Below are positions 18,556-27,425 of a stretch of DNA of 64,000 bases, one piece after another (position 1 is the first letter of the stretch; each line of letters starts with the position of its first letter). The notes under the pieces are model-generated. The model ran no database searches, had not been told where the DNA came from, and saw only the letters and a list, made by a program, of their open reading frames with translations. This DNA comes from Gemmata massiliana (lineage in GTDB: Bacteria > Planctomycetota > Planctomycetia > Gemmatales > Gemmataceae), in NCBI RefSeq assembly GCF_901538265.1, contig NZ_LR593886.1, positions 3,146,843-3,210,842 of the forward strand, given 5' to 3'. A program made the position numbers and the translations under genes.

Positions 18556-19155
18556 ATGACCGAAGTCGAATGGCTCGCGGGGCAGTCGAAGGCGATGGTC
18601 ACCTACGCGCGGTCCGTCGCCACCATGCGGCAGCGGCGGCTGCTCGCCTGCGGGTACTGCCGCCTCCACTGGGACGCGCTCCCCGACGACCGGTTGAAGC
18701 GGTTCGTGGTCCACATCGAGAAGTACGCCGACGGCGCCGGCAGCTCGCTCGTGCGCGCCTACACGCTGTACGACGTTGTGAAGGTGCCCGCCGTCCGGAA
18801 CGCCCTGCCGCCCGGTTTGCTCCCCGTTCTGAAATCGGCGCAGGCCTCGAACGGCGATTCGATCGATAACTCTTTCCCGCTCTGGTCGGACGCGCCGGCC
18901 CAGGTTGCGCTCCTGCGCGACATCTTCGGGAACCCGTTCCACCCCACTCCCTTTTCCCCCGAATGGCGCACCGCCACCGCGGTCGCGCTCGCCTCTCAGA
19001 TGTACGAGTCGCGCGACTTCGGAGCGATGCCGATTCTGGCCGATGCACTCCAGGACGCCGGGTGTGACAACACGGACGTGCTGAACCACTGCCGCGAACC
19101 GGGTGTCCATGTGCGCGGGTGCTGGGTCGTCGACCTGGTGTTGGACAAGGGGTGA
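18556..19155 (+). CDS. MTExEWL-family paralogue, array copy 1
   Basis: A 199-residue protein of a family with several members in this window and no function that I know. Shared marks are the start MTEVEWLAG, an arginine-rich N-terminal patch (MRQRRLLACGYC), and a strongly conserved C-terminal block: FGNPF-P, W-TATAVALASQMYESRDFGAMP, ILADALQDAGCD, LNHCRE, HVRGCWVVDLVL. The conserved Cys and His residues at the end could bind a metal; this is inference. It is followed after 9 bp by the next copy on the same strand. Confidence 0.75.
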   Translation: MTEVEWLAGQSKAMVTYARSVATMRQRRLLACGYCRLHWDALPDDRLKRFVVHIEKYADGAGSSLVRAYTLYDVVKVPAVRNALPPGLLPVLKSAQASNGDSIDNSFPLWSDAPAQVALLRDIFGNPFHPTPFSPEWRTATAVALASQMYESRDFGAMPILADALQDAGCDNTDVLNHCREPGVHVRGCWVVDLVLDKG

Positions 19156-19164
19156 GGGCTGCCG

Positions 19165-19800
19165 ATGACCGAAGCCGAGTGGCTCGCGTGCGAAGAACCG
19201 AGACCGATGATCCAGTTCCTTCGTGGCTGGGTCAGTGATCGAAGGCTCCGGCTCTTCGGCTGTGCGTGCTACCTGAACCTGTGGATTCGGTTTCCGGTTG
19301 CGGAACTGTACCGGGACGTGCTGCGAGCGAGTGAAGCATACGCCGACCAGCGCATCTCGAAGAGTCAATTCAAACTCTCCCGCAAGAAAGGGGATTGGGA
19401 GAAGGTGCCATGTGTGACCGGAGAAGCGTGGGAAGTGGCGCAGGGCGCGGCCAGAGATTGCTCAGGCGAATCCTCCAAACGGGTCCAGCGCGGTGACAAA
19501 TGGGAAGACCAAGTGATCTGGGAGCGGCCCGAAGAAACCGTTATTCAGGTCGGTCTTATCCGCTGTATCTTCGGCAATCCGTTCCGTCCCGTGCCCTTCT
19601 CACCCGCCTGGCGCACCTGCACTGTTCTCGCGCTCGCCTCCCAGATGTACGATTTACGTGACTTCAGCGCGATGCCGATTTTGGCGGATGCGCTCCAGGA
19701 CGCGGGCTGCGACAGGACCGATGTGCTGGACCACTGCCGCGGCGCCGGGCCGCACGCGCGCGGGTGCCGGGTCGTGGATCAAGTGTTGGGCAAAGAATGA
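19165..19800 (+). CDS. MTExEWL-family paralogue, array copy 2
   Basis: 211 residues, starting MTEAEWLACEEPRPM, with the RRLRLFGCACYL patch and the C-terminal block FGNPFRPVPFSPAW, PILADALQDAGCDRTDVLDHC, HARGCRVVDQVLGKE. It stops in the sequence ATGA, whose ATG is the start of the next copy, so the two are translationally coupled. The middle of the protein (residues 75-125) is the least conserved part among paralogues. Confidence 0.78.
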   Translation: MTEAEWLACEEPRPMIQFLRGWVSDRRLRLFGCACYLNLWIRFPVAELYRDVLRASEAYADQRISKSQFKLSRKKGDWEKVPCVTGEAWEVAQGAARDCSGESSKRVQRGDKWEDQVIWERPEETVIQVGLIRCIFGNPFRPVPFSPAWRTCTVLALASQMYDLRDFSAMPILADALQDAGCDRTDVLDHCRGAGPHARGCRVVDQVLGKE

Positions 19801-20519
19801 GGGCACCGGTTACCGAAACCGAGTGGCTCACGGGCCGGTACCCGTGGCAAGCGCTCGAGAACCTGAAAAACAAACCCGGGCGGCGCAAGCGGCGCCTGTT
19901 CGCGTGCGCGTGCTGCTACCGGCTCATGGACCTGTACCCCACCTCGGAGGCGCGGGCCGCGGTGGTCGCGGCGGAGCAGTTCGCCGACGGGCTGATCGAC
20001 GGGAAGGCGCTCCGGCTCCTGGACCGCGCGGCCCAGGACTCGGTACACGGCCTGGAGCGGTCTCTGGTCGGTCTGGCCACGGTTCAGTCGCTGTGCGTCG
20101 CCTCGAAGTACATCACGAACGTCGATTGGGCGGCCGGGTACGTGATCAGCGCACAGAAGCTTCGCGCGGCCGAGCGGCGCGGCCTGGTTCGGGGCACGCC
20201 GGAGTTCGATGCCGTAACCGACGCGGTCGCGGCCGAGGAGTCCGCGCACCTGGCCGTGCTCGCGCACGACGTTTTCGGGAACCCGTTCCGTCCCGCGCTC
20301 TTCTCTCCGTCGTGGCGCACCTCGACCGCGGTTATGCTGGCGCAGCAGGTGTACAATTCCCGCGACTACTCCCCGCTGCCGATCTTGGCCGACGCGCTCC
20401 AGGACGCCGGGTGCGACCGCGAAGATCTGCTAGAACACCTGCGCGGCCCCGGCCCGCACGTGCGGGGCTGTTGGGCGCTCGACCTCGTGCTGGGCAAAGA
20501 GTACGGAGAAGGTCTGTGA
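19797..20519 (+). CDS. MTExEWL-family paralogue, array copy 3
   Basis: 240 residues from the ATG at 19797, which overlaps the previous stop by 4 bp (ATGA). It starts MRAPVTETEWLTGRY and carries RRKRRLFACACCYRLMDL and the full C-terminal block, but the DHC position is EHL here, so that Cys is not essential to the family. A longer reading from 19764 is possible but does not fit the family start. Its stop overlaps a GTG that would start the next copy (GTGA). Confidence 0.75.
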   Translation: MRAPVTETEWLTGRYPWQALENLKNKPGRRKRRLFACACCYRLMDLYPTSEARAAVVAAEQFADGLIDGKALRLLDRAAQDSVHGLERSLVGLATVQSLCVASKYITNVDWAAGYVISAQKLRAAERRGLVRGTPEFDAVTDAVAAEESAHLAVLAHDVFGNPFRPALFSPSWRTSTAVMLAQQVYNSRDYSPLPILADALQDAGCDREDLLEHLRGPGPHVRGCWALDLVLGKEYGEGL

Positions 20520-20533
20520 CCGAATGAGAATGG

Positions 20534-21133
20534 TTGGACTGTGAGGATTCGATGCCCATGCTCCGCTTCCTCCGGAAGCGCACGTCCGGTCGGAAGCTGC
20601 GGCTGTTCGCGTGCGAGTGCTGTCACCAGAACCGCCCCTTTATGGCACTGAGTGGGGCCAACGACGTGGTGCGCGCGACCGAACGGTGGGCCGAAGGACG
20701 CGCCATCAAACGCGAGGCCGTTAAAGCATTTAACGACCTCGAACTGTCACCAGCTCATTCCGAGTTCGGGCGCAAGTACGGTGCGATGCAACTCGGGTTC
20801 TGTTCCGACGACGCCTACATCGCCGTAACGTACACCACCGCCTGGGCGACGGACGAAGAACCGGCCACAGAGCGGTGGCTCGCGAACCTGGTCCGCGAGG
20901 TGTTCGGGAACCCGTTCCGCCCGGTGCCCTTGTCCCCCGTCTGGCGCACCGGTACCGCCGTCGCGCTGGCGCAGCAGGTGTACGAGTCGCGTGACTTCGG
21001 CGCGATGCCGATCCTCGCGGACGCGCTTCAAGATGCGGGGTGCGACAACGCCGATGTGCTCGACCACGGTCGCGGTCCGGGGCCGCACGTGTACGGGTGC
21101 TGGGTCGTTGATCTGGTGCTCGGCAAGGAGTAG
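20534..21133 (+). CDS. MTExEWL-family paralogue, array copy 4, with nonsense codon near the family start
   Basis: The expected family start is the GTG at 20516, overlapping the previous stop (GTGA). From there the frame reads V-T-E-stop-E-W-L-D-C-E-D: the fourth codon is TGA (20525-20527) where relatives have Ala or Val. The remaining frame is intact to 21133 (199 residues from the TTG at 20534, or less from the ATG at 20552) and keeps RKLRLFACECC, FGNPFRPVPLSPVW and ILADALQDAGCDNADVLDH. Either it is made from an internal start, or it is an early-stage pseudogene. Confidence 0.65.
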   Translation: MDCEDSMPMLRFLRKRTSGRKLRLFACECCHQNRPFMALSGANDVVRATERWAEGRAIKREAVKAFNDLELSPAHSEFGRKYGAMQLGFCSDDAYIAVTYTTAWATDEEPATERWLANLVREVFGNPFRPVPLSPVWRTGTAVALAQQVYESRDFGAMPILADALQDAGCDNADVLDHGRGPGPHVYGCWVVDLVLGKE

Positions 21134-21196
21134 CGAGGGCGGGTCCGCGGTGGTACGCTAAAACGGTTCGGAACAGCGCACCTCGCGGAGACAATC

Positions 21197-21517
21197 ATGG
21201 CTACACGATCTCAGTGGCTGGTAGCTCTAACGGGCATCGTAATCGGTGCCCTCGGAGCGCTGCTCATGACGGACGATCGGACCAACCGGGTCCACGCCCA
21301 GCCCGCGTCCCCTCTGGTCGCAATCCCCCCGCGGGTCGCGAACGCCGCCCCGCCCCCCGCGGGACCGGTCGGGCGCTACCAAGTCTCGGCGTGGGGCGCA
21401 CAGGGACGCAACACACCCGCACACGGCGCGTACATCATCGACACCCAGACCGGCGAGCTTTTCTACGCCGATCAATCGACCAAGCCGTTCTCTTTGGGAA
21501 CGGTTGAGAAGAAATAA
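21197..21517 (+). CDS. Small membrane-anchored or secreted protein, unknown function
   Basis: The 106-residue product has an N-terminal hydrophobic segment (residues 8-25, LVALTGIVIGALGALLM) that is a signal anchor or signal peptide, then a Pro/Ala-rich linker and a compact C-terminal stretch (GRYQVSAWGAQ and HGAYIIDTQTGELFYAD) that looks like a small beta-sheet unit. GCGGAG precedes the ATG. Proteins with this layout are frequent in planctomycetes; I know no function. Confidence 0.65.
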   Translation: MATRSQWLVALTGIVIGALGALLMTDDRTNRVHAQPASPLVAIPPRVANAAPPPAGPVGRYQVSAWGAQGRNTPAHGAYIIDTQTGELFYADQSTKPFSLGTVEKK

Positions 21518-21546
21518 GACGTTCGGATCGCTGCCGGTAGGAGTGC

Positions 21547-21641
21547 TTCACCTCAGAGGGCACAGCGCACGCGGAGGGTGGCCGAACCGAGCGCCCACGT
21601 TTTGCCTTTTCTCCGCGTCCTCTCGCGCCCTCTGCGGTGAA
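21547..21641. repeat. Palindromic intergenic repeat, TTCACCGC family, copy 2
   Basis: The arms at 21547-21576 and 21609-21641 (TTCTCCGCGTCCTC...TGCGGTGAA) match the copies at 13240 and 22800. A partial third arm follows (CCCTCTGCGGTGAAG, ending near 21680), so the unit looks partly duplicated. Confidence 0.8.
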
Positions 21642-21760
21642 ATCTGCTTGCGAAAACTGCTCCCGACCCTCTGCGGTGAAGCACTTCCACCAAACCGACG
21701 CCCGCCCTCTTCCCTTCGCCCGCGAAAGTGAGGCTCCCCGTGCCATGCTGCCCACGCCTG

Positions 21761-22774
21761 ATGCCCGTGTTCGTGCTGCCGGCCGTCGCCCTGGTCGCGT
21801 TCGCAGCACCGGTCCCGAAAGTGGCCGTTGTTCCCATTTCCCCCACGAACGCGGCTCAGGTCCGCGTCCTCGACGAGGTCGACCGACGCGCGGACCGGAT
21901 CACCCGCGGACCCGGTAAAGGTGAGTTGACCGTACTCGACCGGACCGCGGGCGCCGAGGTGCTCGACGAGAACACCCTGCGCCCGCTGCGGAAGCCGGTC
22001 AAGGACGCGCACCCGATCACTCTGGCAACCAGCCCGGACGGAAAACTCGTGGCCTGGACCGAGCGCAACAAGACCACTTACACCGTCTTCCGGACCGACA
22101 CCGACAAGTCGTTCGACATCGAACTCAAAGACGACCCGGACCACGCCGCGTTCAGCCCGGACAGCAAGTTGCTGGCCATCGGGTCCACGTTTTGGGACCC
22201 CCGGGCCGAGGGCGCCGGCCACACCGAGGTGCGCCTGTTCGACGCGACGGGCAAACTGCTCCGCACGCTCGCGCGGTCCGGGGCCGGCAGCGCGAAGCCC
22301 GTGTTCAGCCCGGACGGGAAGACGCTCGCGGTCAGTAACCGCAACTACGAGCCGCGCCTGTTCGACGTCGCCACCGGCAAGTTGCTTCACGTGCTGGACA
22401 AGAAGATGACCCAGGAGGTCGCGTTCAGCCCGGACGGGAAGGTGCTGGCCACCGCCCACGTGGACGGCACGCTCGCGCTGTGGGACACGGCCACGGGCAA
22501 GGAACTGCGGTCGGCGGCGAGCGGGTGCAAGGAGCTGTACTCGGTGGACTGGAGCCCGAAGGGGGACGTCCTGGTTACTTCCGGGCGCCAGGGACCGATC
22601 GTCCTGTGGGAACCGGGTCGGCTGGCCAAACTGAAGGAACTCGACGCGCCGGCGTGGGTGATTCAGGCACGGTTCGTCTCGGACGGCACCCGGTTTATCA
22701 CTTCCAGTGCCCTGGACCTGAGTGCCAAGTCCGGCCGCAAATTCACCATTTGGGGCCTCCCGAATAACAAGTAG
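21761..22774 (+). CDS. Secreted WD40-type beta-propeller protein
   Basis: 337 residues from the ATG at 21761, which gives a clean signal peptide (MPVFVLPAVALVAFAAPVPK); an upstream GTG at 21728 in the same frame would add 11 residues. At least four propeller blades are visible through repeats of the form FSPDGK-LA and LWDTATGKEL (for example residues 170-290). Such proteins serve as binding scaffolds; no enzyme motif is present. It lies between two copies of the TTCACCGC palindromic repeat. Confidence 0.8.
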   Translation: MPVFVLPAVALVAFAAPVPKVAVVPISPTNAAQVRVLDEVDRRADRITRGPGKGELTVLDRTAGAEVLDENTLRPLRKPVKDAHPITLATSPDGKLVAWTERNKTTYTVFRTDTDKSFDIELKDDPDHAAFSPDSKLLAIGSTFWDPRAEGAGHTEVRLFDATGKLLRTLARSGAGSAKPVFSPDGKTLAVSNRNYEPRLFDVATGKLLHVLDKKMTQEVAFSPDGKVLATAHVDGTLALWDTATGKELRSAASGCKELYSVDWSPKGDVLVTSGRQGPIVLWEPGRLAKLKELDAPAWVIQARFVSDGTRFITSSALDLSAKSGRKFTIWGLPNNK

Positions 22775-22799
22775 CGGCCCCGGCGGTTGTGAAGAGCGT

Positions 22800-22901
22800 T
22801 TCACCGCAGAGGGCGCAGAGAACGCCGAGGGAAGGCCGGATGGACGCGCCCACTTGCTCTTTTGCCCTTTCTCCGCGCCCTCTCGTGCCCTCCGCGGTGA
22901 A
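22800..22901. repeat. Palindromic intergenic repeat, TTCACCGC family, copy 3
   Basis: The arms at 22800-22829 and 22869-22901 resemble the copies at 13240 and 21547. It falls between the WD40 gene and cysD, so it may end the WD40 transcript. Confidence 0.82.
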
Positions 22902-22983
22902 ATACTCTTACCGACGTGCCGGTGAAACGCGGTTCGCGACGACGGACACGCCATTTGGCGGCCCGACCTCATAGAATTAAGGG

Positions 22984-23919
22984 GTGAAGACTCCAGGAGG
23001 GCGGGCCATCAGCAGCAGTTACAACCTCTCCCACTTGAAAGTGCTGGAGGCGGAGAGCATCCACATCATCCGCGAGGTCGCCGCCGAGTTCGAGCGGCCC
23101 GTGATGCTCTACTCGATCGGTAAGGATTCCGCCGTCATGCTCCGGCTGGCGCAGAAGGCGTTCCACCCCGGGCGCCTGCCGTTCCCGCTCTTGCACGTCG
23201 ACACGACCTGGAAGTTCCGGGCGATGATCGAGTTCCGCGACCGGTTCTGCCGCGAGCAGAACCTCGACCTGAAGGTCTGGATCAACCCCGAGGGGCAGGC
23301 CCAGAACATCAACCCGTTCGACCACGGCTCGAAGAAGCACACCGACGTCATGAAGACGGCGGGGCTGAAGCAGGCGCTGAACCACTACCAGTTCGACGCC
23401 GCGTTCGGCGGCGCCCGGCGCGACGAGGAGAAGAGCCGGGCCAAGGAGCGCGTGTACAGCTTCCGCGACCGCTTGCACCAGTGGGACCCGAAGAACCAGC
23501 GGCCCGAGCTGTGGAACCTGTACAACTGCAAGGTGAACAAGGGCGAGAGCATCCGCGCGTTCCCGCTGAGCAACTGGACCGAGCTGGACGTCTGGCAGTA
23601 CATCCACCTGGAAAACATCCCGATCGTGCCGCTCTACTTCGCCGACGTGCGCCCGGTCGTCGAGCGCGACGGCACGCTCATCATGGTGGACGACGACCGC
23701 ATGCGGCTGCGCCCCGGCGAGGTGCCGATGATGAAGCGCGTGCGGTTCCGCACCCTGGGGTGCTACCCGCTCACCGGGGCCATCGAGAGCACCGCGACGA
23801 CCCTCCCGGGGATCATCGAGGAGATGCTGTTGGCCCGGAACTCCGAGCGCCAGGGCCGCATGATCGACCACGACGAGTCGGGCTCGATGGAGCAGAAGAA
23901 GCGCGAGGGGTATTTCTAA
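22984..23919 (+). CDS. cysD: Sulfate adenylyltransferase subunit 2
   Basis: The small subunit of the ATP sulfurylase that makes adenylyl sulfate from sulfate and ATP in the first step of sulfate assimilation. The 311-residue protein has the PP-loop [10 protein letters not shown] (about residues 43-52) and the family stretches [30 protein letters not shown] and the C-terminal [23 protein letters not shown] region (the last part given by position 290-311). The only upstream start is a GTG at 22984; spacing to a ribosome binding site is poor, so the exact start is unsure. The partner CysN domain is in cysNC, 290 bp downstream. Confidence 0.96.
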   Translation: MKTPGGRAISSSYNLSHLKVLEAESIHIIREVAAEFERPVMLYSIGKDSAVMLRLAQKAFHPGRLPFPLLHVDTTWKFRAMIEFRDRFCREQNLDLKVWINPEGQAQNINPFDHGSKKHTDVMKTAGLKQALNHYQFDAAFGGARRDEEKSRAKERVYSFRDRLHQWDPKNQRPELWNLYNCKVNKGESIRAFPLSNWTELDVWQYIHLENIPIVPLYFADVRPVVERDGTLIMVDDDRMRLRPGEVPMMKRVRFRTLGCYPLTGAIESTATTLPGIIEEMLLARNSERQGRMIDHDESGSMEQKKREGYF

Positions 23920-23953
23920 ATAGTCCCAGGCTCGGCATCGTCGGAGACGTGCA

Positions 23954-24199
23954 ATGCTATCCGATGCAGAAGTACTTGAAGAACTCACAGGTGCCGGGGC
24001 CATAATCGCCGATTATTTCTTAATCGGCGAGTCTATTTACTGCGTCAACCGGCGGGGCGAACTGGGTGGATTGGCTGCCGACGATGAGTTGTCGGAGGCG
24101 ATGGTCGTGTATCTCCGACGGGTCGGTGTACCAGAGTACGCCTCGGAGGAAGAATACCGATCGCAGATACAGCGCCGTAGCAAGGCGACTGACAAATGA
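23954..24199 (+). CDS. Small acidic protein between cysD and cysNC, unknown function
   Basis: The 81-residue protein starts MLSDAEVLEELTGAGAIIAD and continues with a short strand-rich part (YFLIGESIYCVNRRGELGG) and a charged C-terminal helix. It sits 34 bp after cysD and 9 bp before cysNC on the same strand, so it is probably co-transcribed with both. CysD and CysN genes are normally directly adjacent, so an extra gene here is uncommon. Confidence 0.55.
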   Translation: MLSDAEVLEELTGAGAIIADYFLIGESIYCVNRRGELGGLAADDELSEAMVVYLRRVGVPEYASEEEYRSQIQRRSKATDK

Positions 24200-24208
24200 G
24201 AACTACAA

Positions 24209-26143
24209 ATGCAAGCTGTTGACCTGAGTCAGGAAGACATTCACGCCTACCTCGCCCGCCACCAGAAGAAAGAGCTGCTGCGGTTCCTCACGTGTGGCAG
24301 CGTCGACGACGGCAAGAGCACGCTCATCGGCCGGCTCCTGCACGACACCAAGATGATCTACGAGGACCAGCTCGCCGCCGTGAAGCGCGACAGCGAGAAA
24401 GTGGGCACCACCGGGGCCGGCGAGATCGACCTCGCGCTGCTCACCGACGGCCTCAAGGCCGAGCGCGAGCAGGGCATCACCATCGACGTCGCGTACCGGT
24501 ACTTCTCGACCGACCGGCGCAAGTTCATCATCGCCGACACGCCCGGCCACGAGCAGTACACGCGCAACATGGCCACCGGCGCCTCGACGTGCCAGCTCGC
24601 CATTATCCTCATCGACGCGCGCCACGGCGTGCAGACCCAGACGCGCCGGCACTCGTTCATCGTGTCGCTCCTGGGCATCCGGCACGTCGTCGTCGCGATC
24701 AACAAGATGGACCTCGTCGGGCACGCGCAGGAGGTCTTCGAGCGCATCAAAGAGGACTACACCGGGTTCGTCGCCAAGCTCGGGCTGCCGGACATCACGT
24801 TCATCCCGATGTCCGCGCTGAAGGGCGACAACGTCGCGTCCAAGAGCGAGGCGATGCCGTGGTACCACGGCCCGGCGCTGCTCGACCACCTGGAAACGGT
24901 CCACATCGCCAGCGACCGCAACCTGACCGACCTGCGGTTCCCGGTGCAGTACGTCGTGCGCCCGAACCTCGATTTCCGCGGGTTCGCCGGAACGGTGGCG
25001 TCCGGGATCTTGCGCAAGGGCGACGAGGTGATGGCGCTGCCGTCGGGCAAGCGCAGCCGGGTGAGGTCGATCGTGACCTACGACGGCGAACTGGACGAGG
25101 CGTTCGCGCCGCAGGCCGTGACCGTCACGCTGACCGACGAGGTGGACGTCAGCCGCGGCGACATGCTGGTGCGGCCCGACGGCCCGCCGCACGTCAGCGC
25201 CCAGATCGAGGCGATGGTGGTGTGGATGTCCGAGCAGCCGTTCGTGCCCGGCCGGACGTACACGCTCAAACACACCACGCGGCAGGTGTCGGCCGAGGTC
25301 GCGGCGTTCCGCTACGGCGTCGACGTGAACACCCTGGAGCACCGGGCCATCGCGCGGCTCGGGCTGAACGAGGTCGCGCACGTCCAGCTCAGCCTGACGC
25401 AGCCGCTCGCGTGCGACCCGTACCGCACCAACGCCGCGACCGGGGCGTTCATCCTGATCGACCGGCTGACGAACAACACGGTCGGCGCCGGTATGATCCT
25501 GGAAACCGGCAGCGGCCGGGCGCCGGGCGACGTGTGGGGCGCGGAGCCGACGGCCCGTCTCAAACTGCGCGAGAGCCTCGTCGCGCCGGCCGAGCGCGAG
25601 CAGCGCTTCAAACAGGTGCCGGTGACGGTGCTGCTGGTCGGGCTGACCGGGAGCGGCAAGAGCCGGATCGCCTACGGCCTGGAGCGCCGGCTGTGGGACG
25701 AGGGCCGGGCGGTGACGGTGCTGTACGGTCAGAACATGCGCCAGGGGCTGAACCGCGACCTCGGGTTCACGGCGGACGACCGCTCGGAGAACCTGCGGCG
25801 CTCGGCCGAGGTCGCGAAGCTGATGAACGACGCGGGGGTCATCACGATCGCGGCGTTCGTGGCCCCGCACGACGCGGTGCGCGAGAAGGCGAAGCAGTTG
25901 ATCGGCCGGGACCGCGTGCTGGAGGTGTACTGCACGGCCCCGATGGAGGTGCTGCGTGCGCGCGACCAGAGCGGCGCGTACCGGCTCGCCGACGAGGGCA
26001 AGATCGCGCAGATGCCGGGCGTGACGGCGGCCTTCGAGGAGCCGAAGGCGCCCGATCTCGTGCTGCAAACCGACCAGACCAACGTCGAGGAGAGCGTCGA
26101 GCGCATCATCGCGCTGATGAAGGCAAAGGGGTATTTGCGATAA
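24209..26143 (+). CDS. cysNC: Bifunctional sulfate adenylyltransferase subunit 1 / adenylylsulfate kinase
   Basis: The 644-residue fusion completes sulfate activation to PAPS. The N-terminal CysN GTPase shows GSVDDGKS (about 30-37), [12 protein letters not shown] and NKMD, followed by EF-Tu-like beta-barrel domains. The C-terminal CysC kinase (from about 470) has a P-loop GLTGSGKS near 477 and the [16 protein letters not shown] stretch of APS kinases. With CysD it forms the complete ATP sulfurylase. The ATG follows the preceding small gene by 9 bp. Confidence 0.96.
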   Translation: MQAVDLSQEDIHAYLARHQKKELLRFLTCGSVDDGKSTLIGRLLHDTKMIYEDQLAAVKRDSEKVGTTGAGEIDLALLTDGLKAEREQGITIDVAYRYFSTDRRKFIIADTPGHEQYTRNMATGASTCQLAIILIDARHGVQTQTRRHSFIVSLLGIRHVVVAINKMDLVGHAQEVFERIKEDYTGFVAKLGLPDITFIPMSALKGDNVASKSEAMPWYHGPALLDHLETVHIASDRNLTDLRFPVQYVVRPNLDFRGFAGTVASGILRKGDEVMALPSGKRSRVRSIVTYDGELDEAFAPQAVTVTLTDEVDVSRGDMLVRPDGPPHVSAQIEAMVVWMSEQPFVPGRTYTLKHTTRQVSAEVAAFRYGVDVNTLEHRAIARLGLNEVAHVQLSLTQPLACDPYRTNAATGAFILIDRLTNNTVGAGMILETGSGRAPGDVWGAEPTARLKLRESLVAPAEREQRFKQVPVTVLLVGLTGSGKSRIAYGLERRLWDEGRAVTVLYGQNMRQGLNRDLGFTADDRSENLRRSAEVAKLMNDAGVITIAAFVAPHDAVREKAKQLIGRDRVLEVYCTAPMEVLRARDQSGAYRLADEGKIAQMPGVTAAFEEPKAPDLVLQTDQTNVEESVERIIALMKAKGYLR

Positions 26144-26166
26144 CGCACAAAGAATGCACAGGGCTC

Positions 26167-26405
26167 CCGCCCTGTGCTACGCCCGCCGGCCCCTCCGGGG
26201 CGGAAAGGCATTGAAGGCGCCCGTCTTCGTTCGCTTAGTGTGTCCTGTTGTGTTGAGTGCGTGCGATTTGCGCTTGTGGCACAGGCCTCTGGCCTGTGGA
26301 GGCGCTCACACAGGCCAGAGGCCTGTGCCACCAAACAAAAAGACCAAACGCAGCCAGCCCGCACGTTTTCGCCCCGGAGGGGCCGACGGGCGTAGCACAG
26401 GGCGG
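26167..26405. repeat. Nested palindromic repeat region
   Basis: The outer arms near 26167-26203 and 26370-26405 (CGCCCTGTGCTACGCCCG against CGGGCGTAGCACAGGGCG) enclose an inner perfect 21-bp palindrome, 26278-26298 against 26309-26329 (GGCACAGGCCTCTGGCCTGTG). Pieces of the outer arm recur at 27404-27436 and 59140-59170. There is no gene in 26144-26513. Confidence 0.85.
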
Positions 26406-26513
26406 AAAGGCGGGTACGGCCACAGGGTGAACACCTTTGTGCCCGGAGCTTCCCATCGCTTACGTTGATTTGGTAGATTCAGTCGGCCGAAAACTTCCTG
26501 ACGGAGTTAAATC

Positions 26514-27398
26514 ATGGTCCGTAGTATCGGGCTGGTAATCGGCTTGCTGGTGTCGGTGTGCGCGGCGACCGGGGACGAGGCCGAAGACCCGATAAAGGAC
26601 AAGCTGGTCGCCGCGCGAGCGGCTTACGACGCGGAACTGGTCCAGTACGCGGAACTGGTCGGGGAGTGGTTCGACAAGCGCGAGGATGCCGCGCGCAAGG
26701 ACGGGAACAAGAAACTGGTCGATCAGGTCAAAGTGGAGCGCAAGGTGTTCGACAAGACCGGGGAACTACCCAGGGACGTTCCCGCCGCGATCCCGCAGAA
26801 AAAAGCGGTCGCACGGAGAACCCTCGAAGCGGCCTACACCCAGGCGATCAAGGAGTACACGCGGGCGAAGAAGGACGATAAGGCCGAGGCCGCGGAGAAG
26901 GGGCTGGTCGCGTTCCAAAAGGAGTTCTGGAAGCACCTCGACATGTCCAAAGTGACCGTTAAGGACGATTTCATTCGGCTCCCGTCGTACACCGATCTCC
27001 CGACGGTCGAGAAGTACGCGGGCGGGGTCGAGGTCGTGGTCGTGGCCCGGACCGAGGCGGACAACATCCGCCTGCGCGCGCAGCGGGGAGCGGGCGTTAT
27101 CTTCAACTGGGAGGTGAACCCGCGCGAGTTGCGCGTGTGCCGGCCCGACGGGACCGACGCGGTGGAGTCCGGGAGCCAAGCCGTTGTGAAAGTGACCCCG
27201 CTCAAACCGAACACGTGGTACACGATCAAGTGGCGGTTGACCGAGGACGGGATGCGGCTATCGGTGGACGGTAAAACGGTATTCGAGGAGCAGAGGCGCT
27301 ACGAACTGAAGGAAACCGCTCCCATCACGGTTCGATCCGAGAAGAGTACCGTCGACGTCAAAGAGTTCCGCGTCACGGTGGTGGAAAAGAAGCGTTGA
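26514..27398 (+). CDS. Secreted protein with coiled N-terminal part and beta-sandwich-like C-terminus
   Basis: 294 residues with a signal peptide (MVRSIGLVIGLLVSVCAATG), a Lys/Glu/Ala-rich helical region (about 25-145) and a C-terminal region rich in strands (FNWEVNPRELRVCRPDG, NTWYTIKWRLTEDGMRLSVDG) that resembles the concanavalin-like fold of DUF1080 or laminin-G-like proteins. GACGGAG precedes the ATG. Likely acts outside the cytoplasmic membrane; the ligand is unknown. Confidence 0.7.
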   Translation: MVRSIGLVIGLLVSVCAATGDEAEDPIKDKLVAARAAYDAELVQYAELVGEWFDKREDAARKDGNKKLVDQVKVERKVFDKTGELPRDVPAAIPQKKAVARRTLEAAYTQAIKEYTRAKKDDKAEAAEKGLVAFQKEFWKHLDMSKVTVKDDFIRLPSYTDLPTVEKYAGGVEVVVVARTEADNIRLRAQRGAGVIFNWEVNPRELRVCRPDGTDAVESGSQAVVKVTPLKPNTWYTIKWRLTEDGMRLSVDGKTVFEEQRRYELKETAPITVRSEKSTVDVKEFRVTVVEKKR

Positions 27399-27425
27399 GC
27401 GAGCGCAAAGGGCTTCCGCCCTGTG

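Noticed and set aside
22984..23919. Possibility that cysD is a PAPS reductase
   Set aside because: The PP-loop is shared, but the KAFHPG and [11 protein letters not shown] stretches and the adjacent cysN domain identify the ATP sulfurylase subunit.
24203..26068. Long minus-strand open frame over cysNC
   Set aside because: It mirrors the conserved cysNC gene; the His/Arg/Val-rich translation shows no family and no ribosome binding site.
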